A stretch of DNA of 64,000 bases, taken from the NCBI RefSeq assembly GCF_018271975.1, contig NZ_JAGUCN010000011.1, forward strand, positions 1 through 64,000, written 5' to 3'. Position numbers and translations under genes: made by a program. Of the stretch, positions 1-8,788 are shown in pieces (position 1 is the first letter of the stretch; every line of letters begins with the position of its first letter). The DNA is from Carboxylicivirga mesophila (lineage in GTDB: Bacteria > Bacteroidota > Bacteroidia > Bacteroidales > Marinilabiliaceae). Below the pieces are notes generated by a model. The model was not told where the DNA came from and made no database searches. It saw only the letters and a list, made by a program, of their open reading frames with translations.

Positions 1-353
1 AAAATTGAGAAAAATGATATGCCCGTTGTGAGTTTGATGGCTTAGAGGCTGAATGGGTGGGTGTTAAAGGGGGAGATTTTTTTTGAGAAAACTTGAGAGT
101 ACTTCCGAAATTACATTTCTCCATCCTTTTATAGCAAGAACACAACCTCAAAACCAAACATCATCATTGCCATTGCAGAACTAAAATTCATAGTAATGAT
201 ATAAAGCACTAAGTGAAGTGGAGCAGATAGTGGTCTTAGAGTAGTCAACTAATACAACATCAAGATTAGTTCTATCGTTATTGACTCTTATTTTTAATTA
301 AAACGGATTTTTTAGCAACTTTGCACTTAGTTATACTATTTGAAACATACACA
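1..353. other. Intergenic start of window
   Basis: I see no gene, RNA or repeat here. The stretch is AT-rich, and the last 60 bases before the OstA-like gene contain CAACTTTG at 316-323, a partial match to the Bacteroidota -7 element. No -33 partner lies at the usual distance. Confidence 0.5.
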
Positions 354-1949
354 ATGCACCAAAGAATAACACTTACACTACTCATATTATCTGTTGCTAG
401 CATTAACCAAACATTATCTGCTCAAACCAAAGCAAAAGTTGAGATTCTTCATGCCAACACCGGGGAACAGCGCGCCAACCTAGGACCAAATGTCCAACTT
501 TTATTGGGTGATGTTAAATTAAAGCATGAAAACACCATCATGCACTGTGATAGTGCCTACCTGCATAAGCACCAAGATTCCACTTTTATAGAAGCGTTCC
601 ATCATATTCACATCATCCAGAACGATTCTATCCATCTATTTGGCGATAAACTGACCTACAACACAGTTGAAGGCATTGCCAGAGTAAGGGATAATGTGAA
701 AATAGAAAAACAAGACATAACCGTACTGACTGAATTTTTGGACTACGATCGTATTAAGAATTTTGGGTATTACTTTAACGGTGGTGAAGTTTTAAGCGGA
801 CAAAATACACTCATAAGCGATTGGGGGTATTATTATCCCGACGTAAGCGAAGTGCATTTTAAGGATTCAGTAGTGGTACACAATCCTCGATATACTATTT
901 TTTCTGACACCCTGAAATACCATACAGTAACAGAAGTAGCTACTATATTGGGGCCAACATTTATCCACAGCGACAACAACCTAATTTATAGTGAGAATGG
1001 CCACTACGACACCATGAATGACAAGGCACACTTGCTAAAAGGTGAAAACCAGAGCTATGTGCAAGGCAGCGAAAACTTATTGAAAGGAGATACTATATAT
1101 TACGATCGTCAGAAAGGATTAGGTGAAGCATTTAGCAACTTTGAGCTCCATGATACCACCAATAATCTAATTATCACGGGTGATTATGGATATTACAATG
1201 AACTATCAGAATATGCATTGGCTACTAAAAGAGCCCAATTGTTACAAATCTATCAGAACGACACCTTGTTTTTGCATGCCGACACCCTGCAAGCCATTCC
1301 ATTACCTCAAGAAGAAAGTAAGTTAGTTAAGGCATACTATAATGTGAAGTTTTTCAGAACTGACATGCAGGGACGCTGCGACTCTATGGTATATGATTTC
1401 AGAGATTCGACCAATACCTTTTACAACAGTCCTGTTATCTGGGCGCAAGAAAATCAAATGACTGCCCAAACCATTAAGCTCTACAGCCGCAACAATGAGC
1501 TATATAAAGCTGAGCTTATCAATTCGGCATTTATCATCTCACCAGAAGTAGACAGCTTGCTCTTTAACCAGATTAAAGGTCGCAACATGGTCGGACACAT
1601 AAAGAATAACGAAATATACCGTATTGACGTTGACGGCAATGGTCAGACTGTTTATTATCCTAAAGATGAAGACATTGTGATAGGTGTTAACCGAGCAGAA
1701 AGCAGTAATCTTTCAATATTTCTGAGTGAAAAGCAGATTACTGGCATTAAGCTGAGAACCGAGCCTGCTGGCAATCTCAATCCTCCTTATCTATTACCCG
1801 CAGAAGATGTAAGACTTCAGGGATTTATTTGGCTTGAAAAAATAAGGCCTAAAAGTAAATTGGATATTTTTAAACATGTTGAGATGCCCAGGATGGACGA
1901 ATACACAAAGGTGTACGATGATTATCAATTCGGAGATACCGAGAATTAG
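354..1949 (+). CDS. OstA-like (LptA/LptD N-terminal type) envelope protein
   Basis: About 531 residues. It starts with a signal peptide (MHQRITLTLLILS, cleavage probably after LSAQ) and continues as a long run of short beta-strand repeats of the kind LHADTL / GDKLTYN / GDTIYYD, typical of the OstA/LptA beta-jellyroll. This family takes part in lipopolysaccharide transport across the periplasm or in outer-membrane assembly. Bacteroidota carry long OstA-like proteins of this type that are separate from the barrel protein LptD, and I see no obvious barrel here. An upstream in-frame start at 321 would place extra residues before the signal peptide, so ATG 354 is preferred. It converges on the DUF2795 gene. 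The family call is good; the exact role is inferred. Confidence 0.8.
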   Translation: MHQRITLTLLILSVASINQTLSAQTKAKVEILHANTGEQRANLGPNVQLLLGDVKLKHENTIMHCDSAYLHKHQDSTFIEAFHHIHIIQNDSIHLFGDKLTYNTVEGIARVRDNVKIEKQDITVLTEFLDYDRIKNFGYYFNGGEVLSGQNTLISDWGYYYPDVSEVHFKDSVVVHNPRYTIFSDTLKYHTVTEVATILGPTFIHSDNNLIYSENGHYDTMNDKAHLLKGENQSYVQGSENLLKGDTIYYDRQKGLGEAFSNFELHDTTNNLIITGDYGYYNELSEYALATKRAQLLQIYQNDTLFLHADTLQAIPLPQEESKLVKAYYNVKFFRTDMQGRCDSMVYDFRDSTNTFYNSPVIWAQENQMTAQTIKLYSRNNELYKAELINSAFIISPEVDSLLFNQIKGRNMVGHIKNNEIYRIDVDGNGQTVYYPKDEDIVIGVNRAESSNLSIFLSEKQITGIKLRTEPAGNLNPPYLLPAEDVRLQGFIWLEKIRPKSKLDIFKHVEMPRMDEYTKVYDDYQFGDTEN

Positions 1950-1953
1950 GCAC

Positions 1954-1976
1954 TAAAAAAAGGGGCTTTCGCCCCT
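1954..1976 (-). terminator. Rho-independent terminator of the DUF2795 gene
   Basis: AGGGGC-TTTC-GCCCCT forms a 6-bp GC-rich stem at 1961-1976. Seven A residues precede it on the plus strand, which become a U run for minus-strand transcription. There is no T run on the plus side, so it mainly serves the minus-strand gene. Confidence 0.75.
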
Positions 1977-1987
1977 CTCTTGCTCTC

Positions 1988-2209
1988 TTAATATTCATCT
2001 TCATTAAAGAAGAAATCTTCTTTACTTGGATAATCTGGCCAGATATCCTCAATACTTTCAAAAACTTCTCCTTCATCCTCTATTTCCTGAAGATTTTCAA
2101 TCACCTCCAGCGGAGCTCCCGAACGAATCGCAAAATCAATTAATTCGTCCTTTGATGCCGGCCATGGTGCATCTTCTAATTTAGAGGCTAATTCGAGTGT
2201 CCAATACAT
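1988..2209 (-). CDS. DUF2795-like small acidic protein
   Basis: 73 residues. The core (MYWTLELASKLEDAPWPASK then DELIDFAIRSGAPLEVIENL) matches what I know of DUF2795, a small helical domain in which WPASKDELI and GAP..V.E.L are characteristic. The C-terminus is very acidic (IEDEGEVFESIEDIWPDYPSKEDFFFNEDEY in shortened form: rich in E/D). Its function is not known. It is a single gene with its own terminator just downstream. Confidence in the coding status is high because a short conserved protein with start, stop and terminator is complete here. Confidence 0.75.
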   Translation of the reverse strand: MYWTLELASKLEDAPWPASKDELIDFAIRSGAPLEVIENLQEIEDEGEVFESIEDIWPDYPSKEDFFFNEDEY

Positions 2210-2435
2210 AGCAACTCAATTTAACATTAATATAATTGTGTTATTTCTTTGTTTACTTATCTGCGAATATAAAAAAAAAATCCAATCCGCCAACTTTCAT
2301 TCGCCGGGAAATTCGATTAAGCATGAATAGTTTGACGAAAAGCTTCTATAGCTGCATGAAATTACTAGCAAACCTTCGCAATTAAATGTCATGGCTATAT
2401 GGATTACTTACTATTGTCAAAGCCCTCAATCGTTG

Positions 2436-3140
2436 CTAAAAGGCAGCCACCTGTTCGTTTACTAAGTCAGATTCTATTAAACCATCTCTAAGGCGGATAA
2501 TGCGATGGGCATGCTGGGCTATATCTTCTTCATGAGTAACCAAAATGATAGTATTTCCCTGTTTGTGAATCTCATCAAACAAACGCATAATATCTACCGA
2601 GGTTTTGGAGTCCAGGTTTCCGGTTGGTTCATCAGCCAGTATTATTGAAGGTCTGTTAATTAGGGCCCTTGCAACGGCAACACGCTGACGTTGCCCGCCT
2701 GACATTTCGTTAGGACGGTGATGCATACGGTCACTTAACCCAACACTCTCCATTACCTCTTTGCCTCGCTCTTGACGGTCAATCTTTGAAACACCGGCAT
2801 ATATGAGTGGTAACATAGCATTTTCGAGGGCAGTATACCTGGGCAATAAGTTAAACGTTTGAAAAACAAAACCAATTTCTTTATTACGAATTTCGGCCAA
2901 TGAATCATCACTTAAACGACTCACATCGGTACCATTAAGCACATATTGTCCTCCAGTTGGCGTATCTAAAGCACCGATAATGTTCATTAAAGTTGATTTA
3001 CCGGAACCGGATGGTCCCATAATTGCCACATATTCACCCTGAGTGATGGAAAGAGAGACACCTTGAAGTGCTTTCACCACTTCGGTGCCTACCTGATAGA
3101 ATTTTTTAATCTCGTTGATTTCAATAACCTGATTATCCAT
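2436..3140 (-). CDS. ABC transporter ATP-binding protein, MacB/LolD type
   Basis: 234 residues, the usual length for a stand-alone LolD/MacB-class ATPase. Walker [10 protein letters not shown] is at 42-50, the Q-loop glutamine at 94, the signature MSGGQRQR at 146-153, Walker B IILADE at 166-171 followed by PTGNLD, and the H-loop His at 203 (VTHEED). The PTGNLDS D-loop and the [15 protein letters not shown] segment are typical of the class that drives lipoprotein release or mechanotransmission rather than solute import. No FtsX/MacB-type permease lies next to it, so its partner must be encoded elsewhere. Confidence 0.88.
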   Translation of the reverse strand: MDNQVIEINEIKKFYQVGTEVVKALQGVSLSITQGEYVAIMGPSGSGKSTLMNIIGALDTPTGGQYVLNGTDVSRLSDDSLAEIRNKEIGFVFQTFNLLPRYTALENAMLPLIYAGVSKIDRQERGKEVMESVGLSDRMHHRPNEMSGGQRQRVAVARALINRPSIILADEPTGNLDSKTSVDIMRLFDEIHKQGNTIILVTHEEDIAQHAHRIIRLRDGLIESDLVNEQVAAF

Positions 3141-3275
3141 AGAGTTAAGCTTTAGTCACACAAATATAACTAATATGCCATCATATCAATCCTCAACCCG
3201 GAATTTGTTTAACCACAAAAAGTAAAACGTTGAATAAGGGGCATTCGCTTCCAAGACTATATCAACACAGCTGAT

Positions 3276-4064
3276 TCAATACTTCACAACAAAGTGCTGC
3301 TTCTGGCACTCTTGCCTGAAAAACACTATTCCAATCTGGAATAAGTCTAAGGAAACAGTTACTTTGGGATGTTTGTAAATAATTTCCCAGGCCTCCTCCA
3401 TGCCTTTTGACCAATGAATATCATCAAACACAAATACGGAGTTATTGCCGGCTTTTAAAAGACATAAATTGAAATAGTCGAGTGTGGCCTGTTTTTCATG
3501 ATGCCCATCAAAGAAAACAAAATCGAGCAGAGCATGCTTCGCCACCAGTTCGGGCAAAACATCAGTAAACTGACCAACAAACTGATTAACATTAGCACAT
3601 TTTAAAGCATCGAATGTACGTTTAGCATAGCCAGCCGTAACCGAACACCCTTCAATAGTATTTACCTCCCTCCTTCTATCTGCCAAGGCAAAGTACGATG
3701 CACTCATACCAATTGATGTACCTAATTCAAGAATATTATCAGGCTTGAGATAAGTGATTAATCTAAAAAGTAATTCACCGTATTTTGATGCAATAGAAGA
3801 ACGCCTGGCAAGAGAAGACAGTCTGCGGGTTTTGCCATTAAAATTGACACTTCCAGCTCCATAGTCGACCATATCAAATGTTTCGTTTGAATGCGCCAAT
3901 TGACGCTTAAACGCTTTAATCTCATCGAAGGCATAAAATGGATACTTACAATAAAAAACATCACGAACCAACTCAAACACAAAAGGGCTATGCAGACCAT
4001 AGCCTTTTCTATACCTCGATTTAATACAATACTTTATAAAACTCTTTATCTGAAAAAAATTCAT
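3276..4064 (-). CDS. Class I SAM-dependent O-methyltransferase-like protein
   Basis: About 262 residues. The SAM-binding glycine motif appears as NILELGTSIGMSASYFA, followed by an acidic turn (VNTIEG) and VDFVFFDGHH, the pattern of caffeoyl-CoA-type O-methyltransferases (Methyltransf_24). The N-terminal segment YRKGYGLHSPFVFELV is seen in a Bacteroidota subgroup of these enzymes. The substrate cannot be inferred. A GTG at 4083-4085 would add seven residues, but ATG at 4062-4064 gives a more natural start. It is divergent from the FKBP gene. Confidence 0.72.
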   Translation of the reverse strand: MNFFQIKSFIKYCIKSRYRKGYGLHSPFVFELVRDVFYCKYPFYAFDEIKAFKRQLAHSNETFDMVDYGAGSVNFNGKTRRLSSLARRSSIASKYGELLFRLITYLKPDNILELGTSIGMSASYFALADRRREVNTIEGCSVTAGYAKRTFDALKCANVNQFVGQFTDVLPELVAKHALLDFVFFDGHHEKQATLDYFNLCLLKAGNNSVFVFDDIHWSKGMEEAWEIIYKHPKVTVSLDLFQIGIVFFRQECQKQHFVVKY

Positions 4065-4126
4065 TCCTAATGCGATTTCATTCACCTGAAAGCTCTTTAA
4101 GGCAGGTGACTCTGTAAAAAGACATT

Positions 4127-4134
4127 TATATTTG
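4127..4134 (+). promoter_or_regulatory. Candidate Bacteroidota -7 element (TATATTTG)
   Basis: It matches TAnnTTTG exactly and lies 18 bases before the FKBP start codon. No TTTG -33 box is present at the expected 19-21 bp upstream, so this is only a candidate. Confidence 0.35.
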
Positions 4135-4152
4135 TGCCAAACTAAATATTAA

Positions 4153-4587
4153 ATGGCAAAGGGCAAAGGTAAAAAACAAAATAGTGGGTCGGCCGGACAG
4201 AACCGAAAAAAGACTGATGATTTTTTAGCTCAAAACAAACACAAAGAAGGCATTTATGAAACAAGCTCGGGCCTGCAGTATGAAATAATTAAGCAAACCA
4301 CCGGGCAAAGACCGGACTCCGATTCGCATGTTAAAGTACACCAACGCGCCATGCTACTGGGCGGTAAAATTCTGGATGACACCTACAAAGATGCAACTCC
4401 ACTGGAGTTTTGCCTGAATGACACCATTACCGGATACGCCGAAGGGCTGCAGATGATGTCGGTAGGTAGTCGTTACAAGTTTTATATTCCACCTGAGTTG
4501 GGATGGGGTAAAAAAGGTTCTGGCGGAAGAATAGGACCTAATGCCCTCACAATATTCGATGTTGCACTGCTGGAGATTGTCGACTAG
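4153..4587 (+). CDS. FKBP-type peptidyl-prolyl cis-trans isomerase
   Basis: 144 residues. A lysine-rich N-terminal tail (AKGKGKKQNSGSAGQNRKK) leads into one FKBP domain at about 45-142. Recognisable pieces are SGLQYEIIKQTTGQRP, VKVHQRAMLLGGKILDD, the hydrophobic pocket segment YAEGLQMMSVGSRYKFYIPP, ELGWGKKG and IGPNALTIFDVALLEI. There is no signal peptide, so it should be cytoplasmic, unlike the Mip/FklB types. It probably assists protein folding by isomerising prolyl bonds. It is followed after 83 bases by the cysteine-rich orphan on the same strand. Confidence 0.85.
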   Translation: MAKGKGKKQNSGSAGQNRKKTDDFLAQNKHKEGIYETSSGLQYEIIKQTTGQRPDSDSHVKVHQRAMLLGGKILDDTYKDATPLEFCLNDTITGYAEGLQMMSVGSRYKFYIPPELGWGKKGSGGRIGPNALTIFDVALLEIVD

Positions 4588-4670
4588 GGTAATTCATTTC
4601 AAGTTGCATTAAACACTTTTTAAAAGCGGTTGTTTAGTGTTTAGAACTAAATATCAAGACCAGACTTTGC

Positions 4671-5921
4671 ATGAATACATATATTACTCAATTAATTGAA
4701 CTGATTGATGAGGCTATTTCTAAATCGCCTCGCATAAGTGAGCACGACGATTTTGAAGCGGAGGAAGTAGATGATTTATTTGCTCAGGAATTTCTGCAAG
4801 GCAAACCTGAAAAAATCTCGGAAAAGATTGGTATTGAAAAATATAATTTCCCGGCTACTGATAAGTTAACACCGGATCAGACAACAACTATATTAGCGGC
4901 GGTTGAGAGGCTCTTAAGAGCTTATAACTGGGAGTTTATGTTCCCTGAAGACGTTACCGATACCGCTAAATACCAATTCATTATCGACAACTGGGATTCT
5001 AAGCATATATTCTGCCAGCAAGGTATTGTTCAGGTAGAAACTTGTAAGTTTGATGAACAACACTGTCCATTTCCGGGCCATTGCCAGGTGTGCCATAGTT
5101 TTAAATGCGAAAATGATAATAGCCACCACCTCCACAAGGGCCAGGTCGATTTCACCAAATTAACTCCCGATTTGGAGCGTGAAGAAGATGCTCATCTGCG
5201 TGAAGAGATAGATCGGTTTAAAGCCCTGATGAAACAACCCAAAGGCGACCATTTTATCGTAGGCATCCACAATTACTGCGATGGCAGGTGCCACAGATGT
5301 GCTTTTACCGATAAATGCAGCTCATTTGCCCTGCATGAAGAACTGGATTATGCCCATAGCAACGATCATGAAACAAGCAACCAACAGCTAACAGCCATAT
5401 TCAGAGCTACGTCAGAATTAATTGAAGAGGAGCTATCGAAAAAAGGAATAAGTGTGCATGAAGCCCTGGAGCAAATTGACAAGGAAGAAACCACTGGATT
5501 ACCCAAACATGCACTGGAAATGCAGGCCGAATCTTATGCTGAAAAGATTAATCGCTGGCTGGAGTCTAATCAGATGGAACTGGAAAGCCGTATTGTAGCC
5601 GAAGCCGATTCTGGCATCAAGGACAACATTGAATCCATCACATGGTTCCAGCTTTTCATTCCTGCCAAAATTAGCCGGGCTGTTAAAGGCATTGGCGAAA
5701 ACAAAAACGAATGCGACATTTTTGATGCGCATGGTTCTGCAAAAGTAGCGTTAATAGCTATTGACGAATGCATTCAGGCCTGGGAAGGTATTTTACAATT
5801 TATACCTCGCAAAGAAGACAGCATATTGAGTATGCTCAAACACCTGTCGAAACTACGAAATGATTTAGAAGAATTTATTCCGGAGGCCAGAGACTTTATA
5901 AGACCTGGATTTGATGAATAA
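4671..5921 (+). CDS. Cysteine-rich protein of unknown function
   Basis: 416 residues with no signal peptide or membrane segment. I do not recognise the family. There are two cysteine clusters. The first, at about 124-150, has the spacing C-x6-C-x5-C-x2-C-x4-C (TCKFDEQHC, CPFPGHCQVC, HSFKC). The second, at about 204-218, reads C-x3-C-x2-C-x5-C (YCDGRCHRCAFTDKCSSF). Both look like metal-binding knuckles for zinc or an Fe-S cluster. The remainder is acidic and helical, with a long C-terminal helical half. It may be co-transcribed with the FKBP gene. The residue spacing suggests a structural metal site, but the function is open. Confidence 0.7.
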   Translation: MNTYITQLIELIDEAISKSPRISEHDDFEAEEVDDLFAQEFLQGKPEKISEKIGIEKYNFPATDKLTPDQTTTILAAVERLLRAYNWEFMFPEDVTDTAKYQFIIDNWDSKHIFCQQGIVQVETCKFDEQHCPFPGHCQVCHSFKCENDNSHHLHKGQVDFTKLTPDLEREEDAHLREEIDRFKALMKQPKGDHFIVGIHNYCDGRCHRCAFTDKCSSFALHEELDYAHSNDHETSNQQLTAIFRATSELIEEELSKKGISVHEALEQIDKEETTGLPKHALEMQAESYAEKINRWLESNQMELESRIVAEADSGIKDNIESITWFQLFIPAKISRAVKGIGENKNECDIFDAHGSAKVALIAIDECIQAWEGILQFIPRKEDSILSMLKHLSKLRNDLEEFIPEARDFIRPGFDE

Positions 5922-5925
5922 AAAA

Positions 5926-5985
5926 ATCTGAGAGTGCGTAGTGGAAAATTTAAGAATTACGAATTCTATTTTGCATCTCTCAGAT
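5926..5985. repeat. Nested hairpin after the cysteine-rich gene
   Basis: ATCTGAGAG (5926-5934) pairs with CTCTCAGAT (5977-5985). Inside the loop, AGAATT-ACG-AATTCT forms a second stem. There is no clear T run after it. It may end transcription or be a processing site. Confidence 0.45.
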
Positions 5986-6183
5986 ATTATCGCATTATAG
6001 TTGCGAAAATTACCTTCCGTTGTAGGTAACCCAATGATGACATTGGTTTTGGTTAGTTTTAAACCGCTGTAAAACTATCAATTTATTTCAGAGTTCAATA
6101 ACACGAATGTATTTTTTTGTGTAAAAAGCTTAATTTTTTATGATACGCATACTCTTTAGCACCTAAAACAGGCTCTTCGCGAC

Positions 6184-7389
6184 TTACGGGGCCTCTTTAA
6201 TATGTTTTAGCGTTTGCTCTATGGCCTCAAATACCTGATGCGAATCATCAAATATTACCAGAAAATTTTCACGGGCTTTTTTAATCATTCGTTTAGCTTT
6301 TTGCTTATGCCCTTCGGTAAATAATAGCTTCCCGTAATGAAAATGAATATTACCACATGCCTCCATATCATTGGAATTATCTTCCAAAGCCCGTTGGTAT
6401 ATTAAATATAAAAGCGCTTGCTTTTCTTCTTTAGTAAACAAACTATTTAGTTCTTCGGGCACCTGGGGAGCATATAAATCACTTTTGAGAGCCTTATAAC
6501 CATTTTCGACAATTAAGCTGTCATTTCCAAGCTGCAACGATGCTACCACTAAATACAGCATGGTGGGACGATAGTTAGCATGCAGACTATCTGACTTTTG
6601 AAAGAAACTTAAGGCCTCCTTGGTCCTCTGTGTTTTTAGTAGCAAAATCCCAGTAATACGCGCTGCATCCGATTTGTTCAATGAATCATTATATGAATGA
6701 AATGCACGGGTAGCATATTCAACTCCTTTCTGTGGGAGTCCATCAAACAAGTAAGTTACAGCCAAACTGTAGTTAGTAAGTGGTTCATTGGGCCTTATTT
6801 TTAAGGAACGTAAAAACCAGTTTTGAGCTTCAAAGTAGTTTTGAAACAAGGATTGATAATAGCCAAGAGCATATAAGCTATAATAATCATACACACCATT
6901 ACCGTATGCTTCCTGGTAGTAATTATTACTTTTTTCGAGTAATTGCTCAGAGCTTAGTCCCCAACGCTCACCAAAATCTTGATAAATGCGATTATAAAAA
7001 TCACCCAAGGCCTTTGTAATACGAGAATCCTCGGGAAATTTCTCTTGCAACTCCAGCAAGGTACTATCTATCTGAAAGGCTATTGGTGTAGCGCCAAATG
7101 CCTTTTCAATCCTCAACTGTTCCAAATCCTCTCCGGGCCTGAGGTCAATAAACGAAAACGCTCGATGGTAGTAACTATTGAGGTAATAGTTGAGAGCCAG
7201 ATCAACCTTTTTAAGAATACAATCAACCGATGAAAGCTGACTGCACTCGTTCAGCTGTTCAAAAGCCGTTAAGTATTGCCTTTGCACTATCAGTGAATCG
7301 ATATTGGACTGTGCTTTGAGTACTGACGGCATACCAAAGCCCGCAGTAATAATTAATGTAATGAGTATCGTTCTATACAGTTGCTGCAT
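6184..7389 (-). CDS. TPR-repeat periplasmic protein
   Basis: 401 residues. The N-terminus is a signal peptide (LYRTILITLIITAGFGMPSV, ending near LKAQ). The rest is helical, with tetratricopeptide-like repeats, for example the block from YYSLYALGYYQSLFQNYFEA through NWFLRSLKIRPNEPLTNYSL, then AVTYLFDGLPQKGVEYATRA and ILLLKTQRTKEALSFFQKSD. The start ATG directly follows the stop codon of the upstream barrel gene, so the two are almost certainly translated from one message. It is probably a scaffold or accessory protein for that barrel protein. Its specific role is unknown. Confidence 0.75.
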   Translation of the reverse strand: MQQLYRTILITLIITAGFGMPSVLKAQSNIDSLIVQRQYLTAFEQLNECSQLSSVDCILKKVDLALNYYLNSYYHRAFSFIDLRPGEDLEQLRIEKAFGATPIAFQIDSTLLELQEKFPEDSRITKALGDFYNRIYQDFGERWGLSSEQLLEKSNNYYQEAYGNGVYDYYSLYALGYYQSLFQNYFEAQNWFLRSLKIRPNEPLTNYSLAVTYLFDGLPQKGVEYATRAFHSYNDSLNKSDAARITGILLLKTQRTKEALSFFQKSDSLHANYRPTMLYLVVASLQLGNDSLIVENGYKALKSDLYAPQVPEELNSLFTKEEKQALLYLIYQRALEDNSNDMEACGNIHFHYGKLLFTEGHKQKAKRMIKKARENFLVIFDDSHQVFEAIEQTLKHIKEAP

Positions 7390-8508
7390 TTATAGTCCAA
7401 ATCGATATTGTAAGCCAACAATAAGTTGGGTTCTGGCACCTAAGAAGCCCATTTCGGCCCTAACCATCATATTTTTATTATACTGAAATTGAGAACCTAC
7501 AATGAAATTCCACATATTCTCTGGCCTCTTATCCAGTTGATAATCGACAGATTCGGCACGCGATGCAGCATCCAGTGCAGCACCTGCCAACTCTAATTTT
7601 GCTTTTGTACCGTAGTAGGTACGTATATTTTCGGGTATTGCCTGACCAATTCTGCCCAATTCCTCCCACCATGTTTCCAGCTCCAGTGCCCTTTGATCAA
7701 CCTCTTCAAGGCCTGCATTTATTTTTTCATCAAAGTCAGGCATTAAATCATAAACCAATAAAGACCCGCTGGTACCTGAATTCATCTTTACCCGGAATCC
7801 GCCAACCCAAACAGCAATATTTTGCTGCGGTTTTTTAAACTGAAAAGTCTTACCTACGCGAGGACCAAAAATAAAAATTTTTGCAGGCTTATCAAGCTCC
7901 GGTATATCAGTCCACGTAAAATTCATATCAAAAGCCATGAACCCCCCACCAACACCAATGGTTGGCGTGACGCCAAATCCGATACTGGTGGCATCAAATC
8001 GCGCTGTGGTACCGGCCTCCACCACACTCTCCCACTCCCAGTTGAGGGTTCCATCAATAATTTCGAAACTACCAGGTGCATATACGCCAAAATCTACAGC
8101 CGTTTGATTCTCTGACTTAGCAAAGATTCCATAGATGTTTAAGAATGGGAAAAGCCAAAAATCAGGTCGAATATTAACACCGTTAGTTATGGCTGTTGCA
8201 TTATTGAAACGCACAATTTCATCCAAAGCAAACATATTACCGCTATTAAACCCAACCTGAAGGTTATCGATTAATATATCCGACTCTTGCCATACATACT
8301 GAACACTTACACCGGCCGAGTAAGGCAGCTCGAAACCCAGCTGTGTCACCTTTTCGCCCCATATGGGCAGTAAGTAAGGATAGTCGGCCACCGATAAACT
8401 ATCGAGTTCCTGAGCACTATTCTTTCCTACAACCTTATTACTAAATGTTTGAGATGTGACATTTAGCAACAGAAATAAGCTTAAAAACAAAAATACAATC
8501 CTTTTCAT
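7390..8508 (-). CDS. DUF6588-like outer-membrane protein
   Basis: 372 residues with a clear signal peptide (MKRIVFLFLSLFLLLNVTSQ). Alternating hydrophobic strands and an aromatic C-terminal end (GLQYRFGL) indicate an outer-membrane beta barrel. Segments such as VGVGGGFMAFDMNFTWTDIP and GPRVGKTFQF resemble Bacteroidota proteins annotated as DUF6588. The middle of the protein contains a helical insertion around 265-315 (ALELETWWEELGRIGQAIPE). It is the first gene of a two-gene operon with the TPR protein (TAA and ATG adjoin). Its function is unknown. Confidence 0.7.
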   Translation of the reverse strand: MKRIVFLFLSLFLLLNVTSQTFSNKVVGKNSAQELDSLSVADYPYLLPIWGEKVTQLGFELPYSAGVSVQYVWQESDILIDNLQVGFNSGNMFALDEIVRFNNATAITNGVNIRPDFWLFPFLNIYGIFAKSENQTAVDFGVYAPGSFEIIDGTLNWEWESVVEAGTTARFDATSIGFGVTPTIGVGGGFMAFDMNFTWTDIPELDKPAKIFIFGPRVGKTFQFKKPQQNIAVWVGGFRVKMNSGTSGSLLVYDLMPDFDEKINAGLEEVDQRALELETWWEELGRIGQAIPENIRTYYGTKAKLELAGAALDAASRAESVDYQLDKRPENMWNFIVGSQFQYNKNMMVRAEMGFLGARTQLIVGLQYRFGL

Positions 8509-8788
8509 ACGAATCTGGTTTAATCTTACTCGAACAATTTAGCATATAGGGCTGTTCAACAACAATATATGAATAGATGATAGAAGGATTAAAATACGAC
8601 TTTCCTTGTCACTATCAAACTTAAATTGCTAGTAATTATCCAATGCCCTATTGCTATTTAACTGAATTTAAATGAACTTTAATTACCGTTACAACTTATG
8701 AGCTCATTCATAAGCATTACACATTGTTATCTGACAACTTCAACTGTAATATGACATCCTCAATAATTTAATATTTAACTTAATTCTT

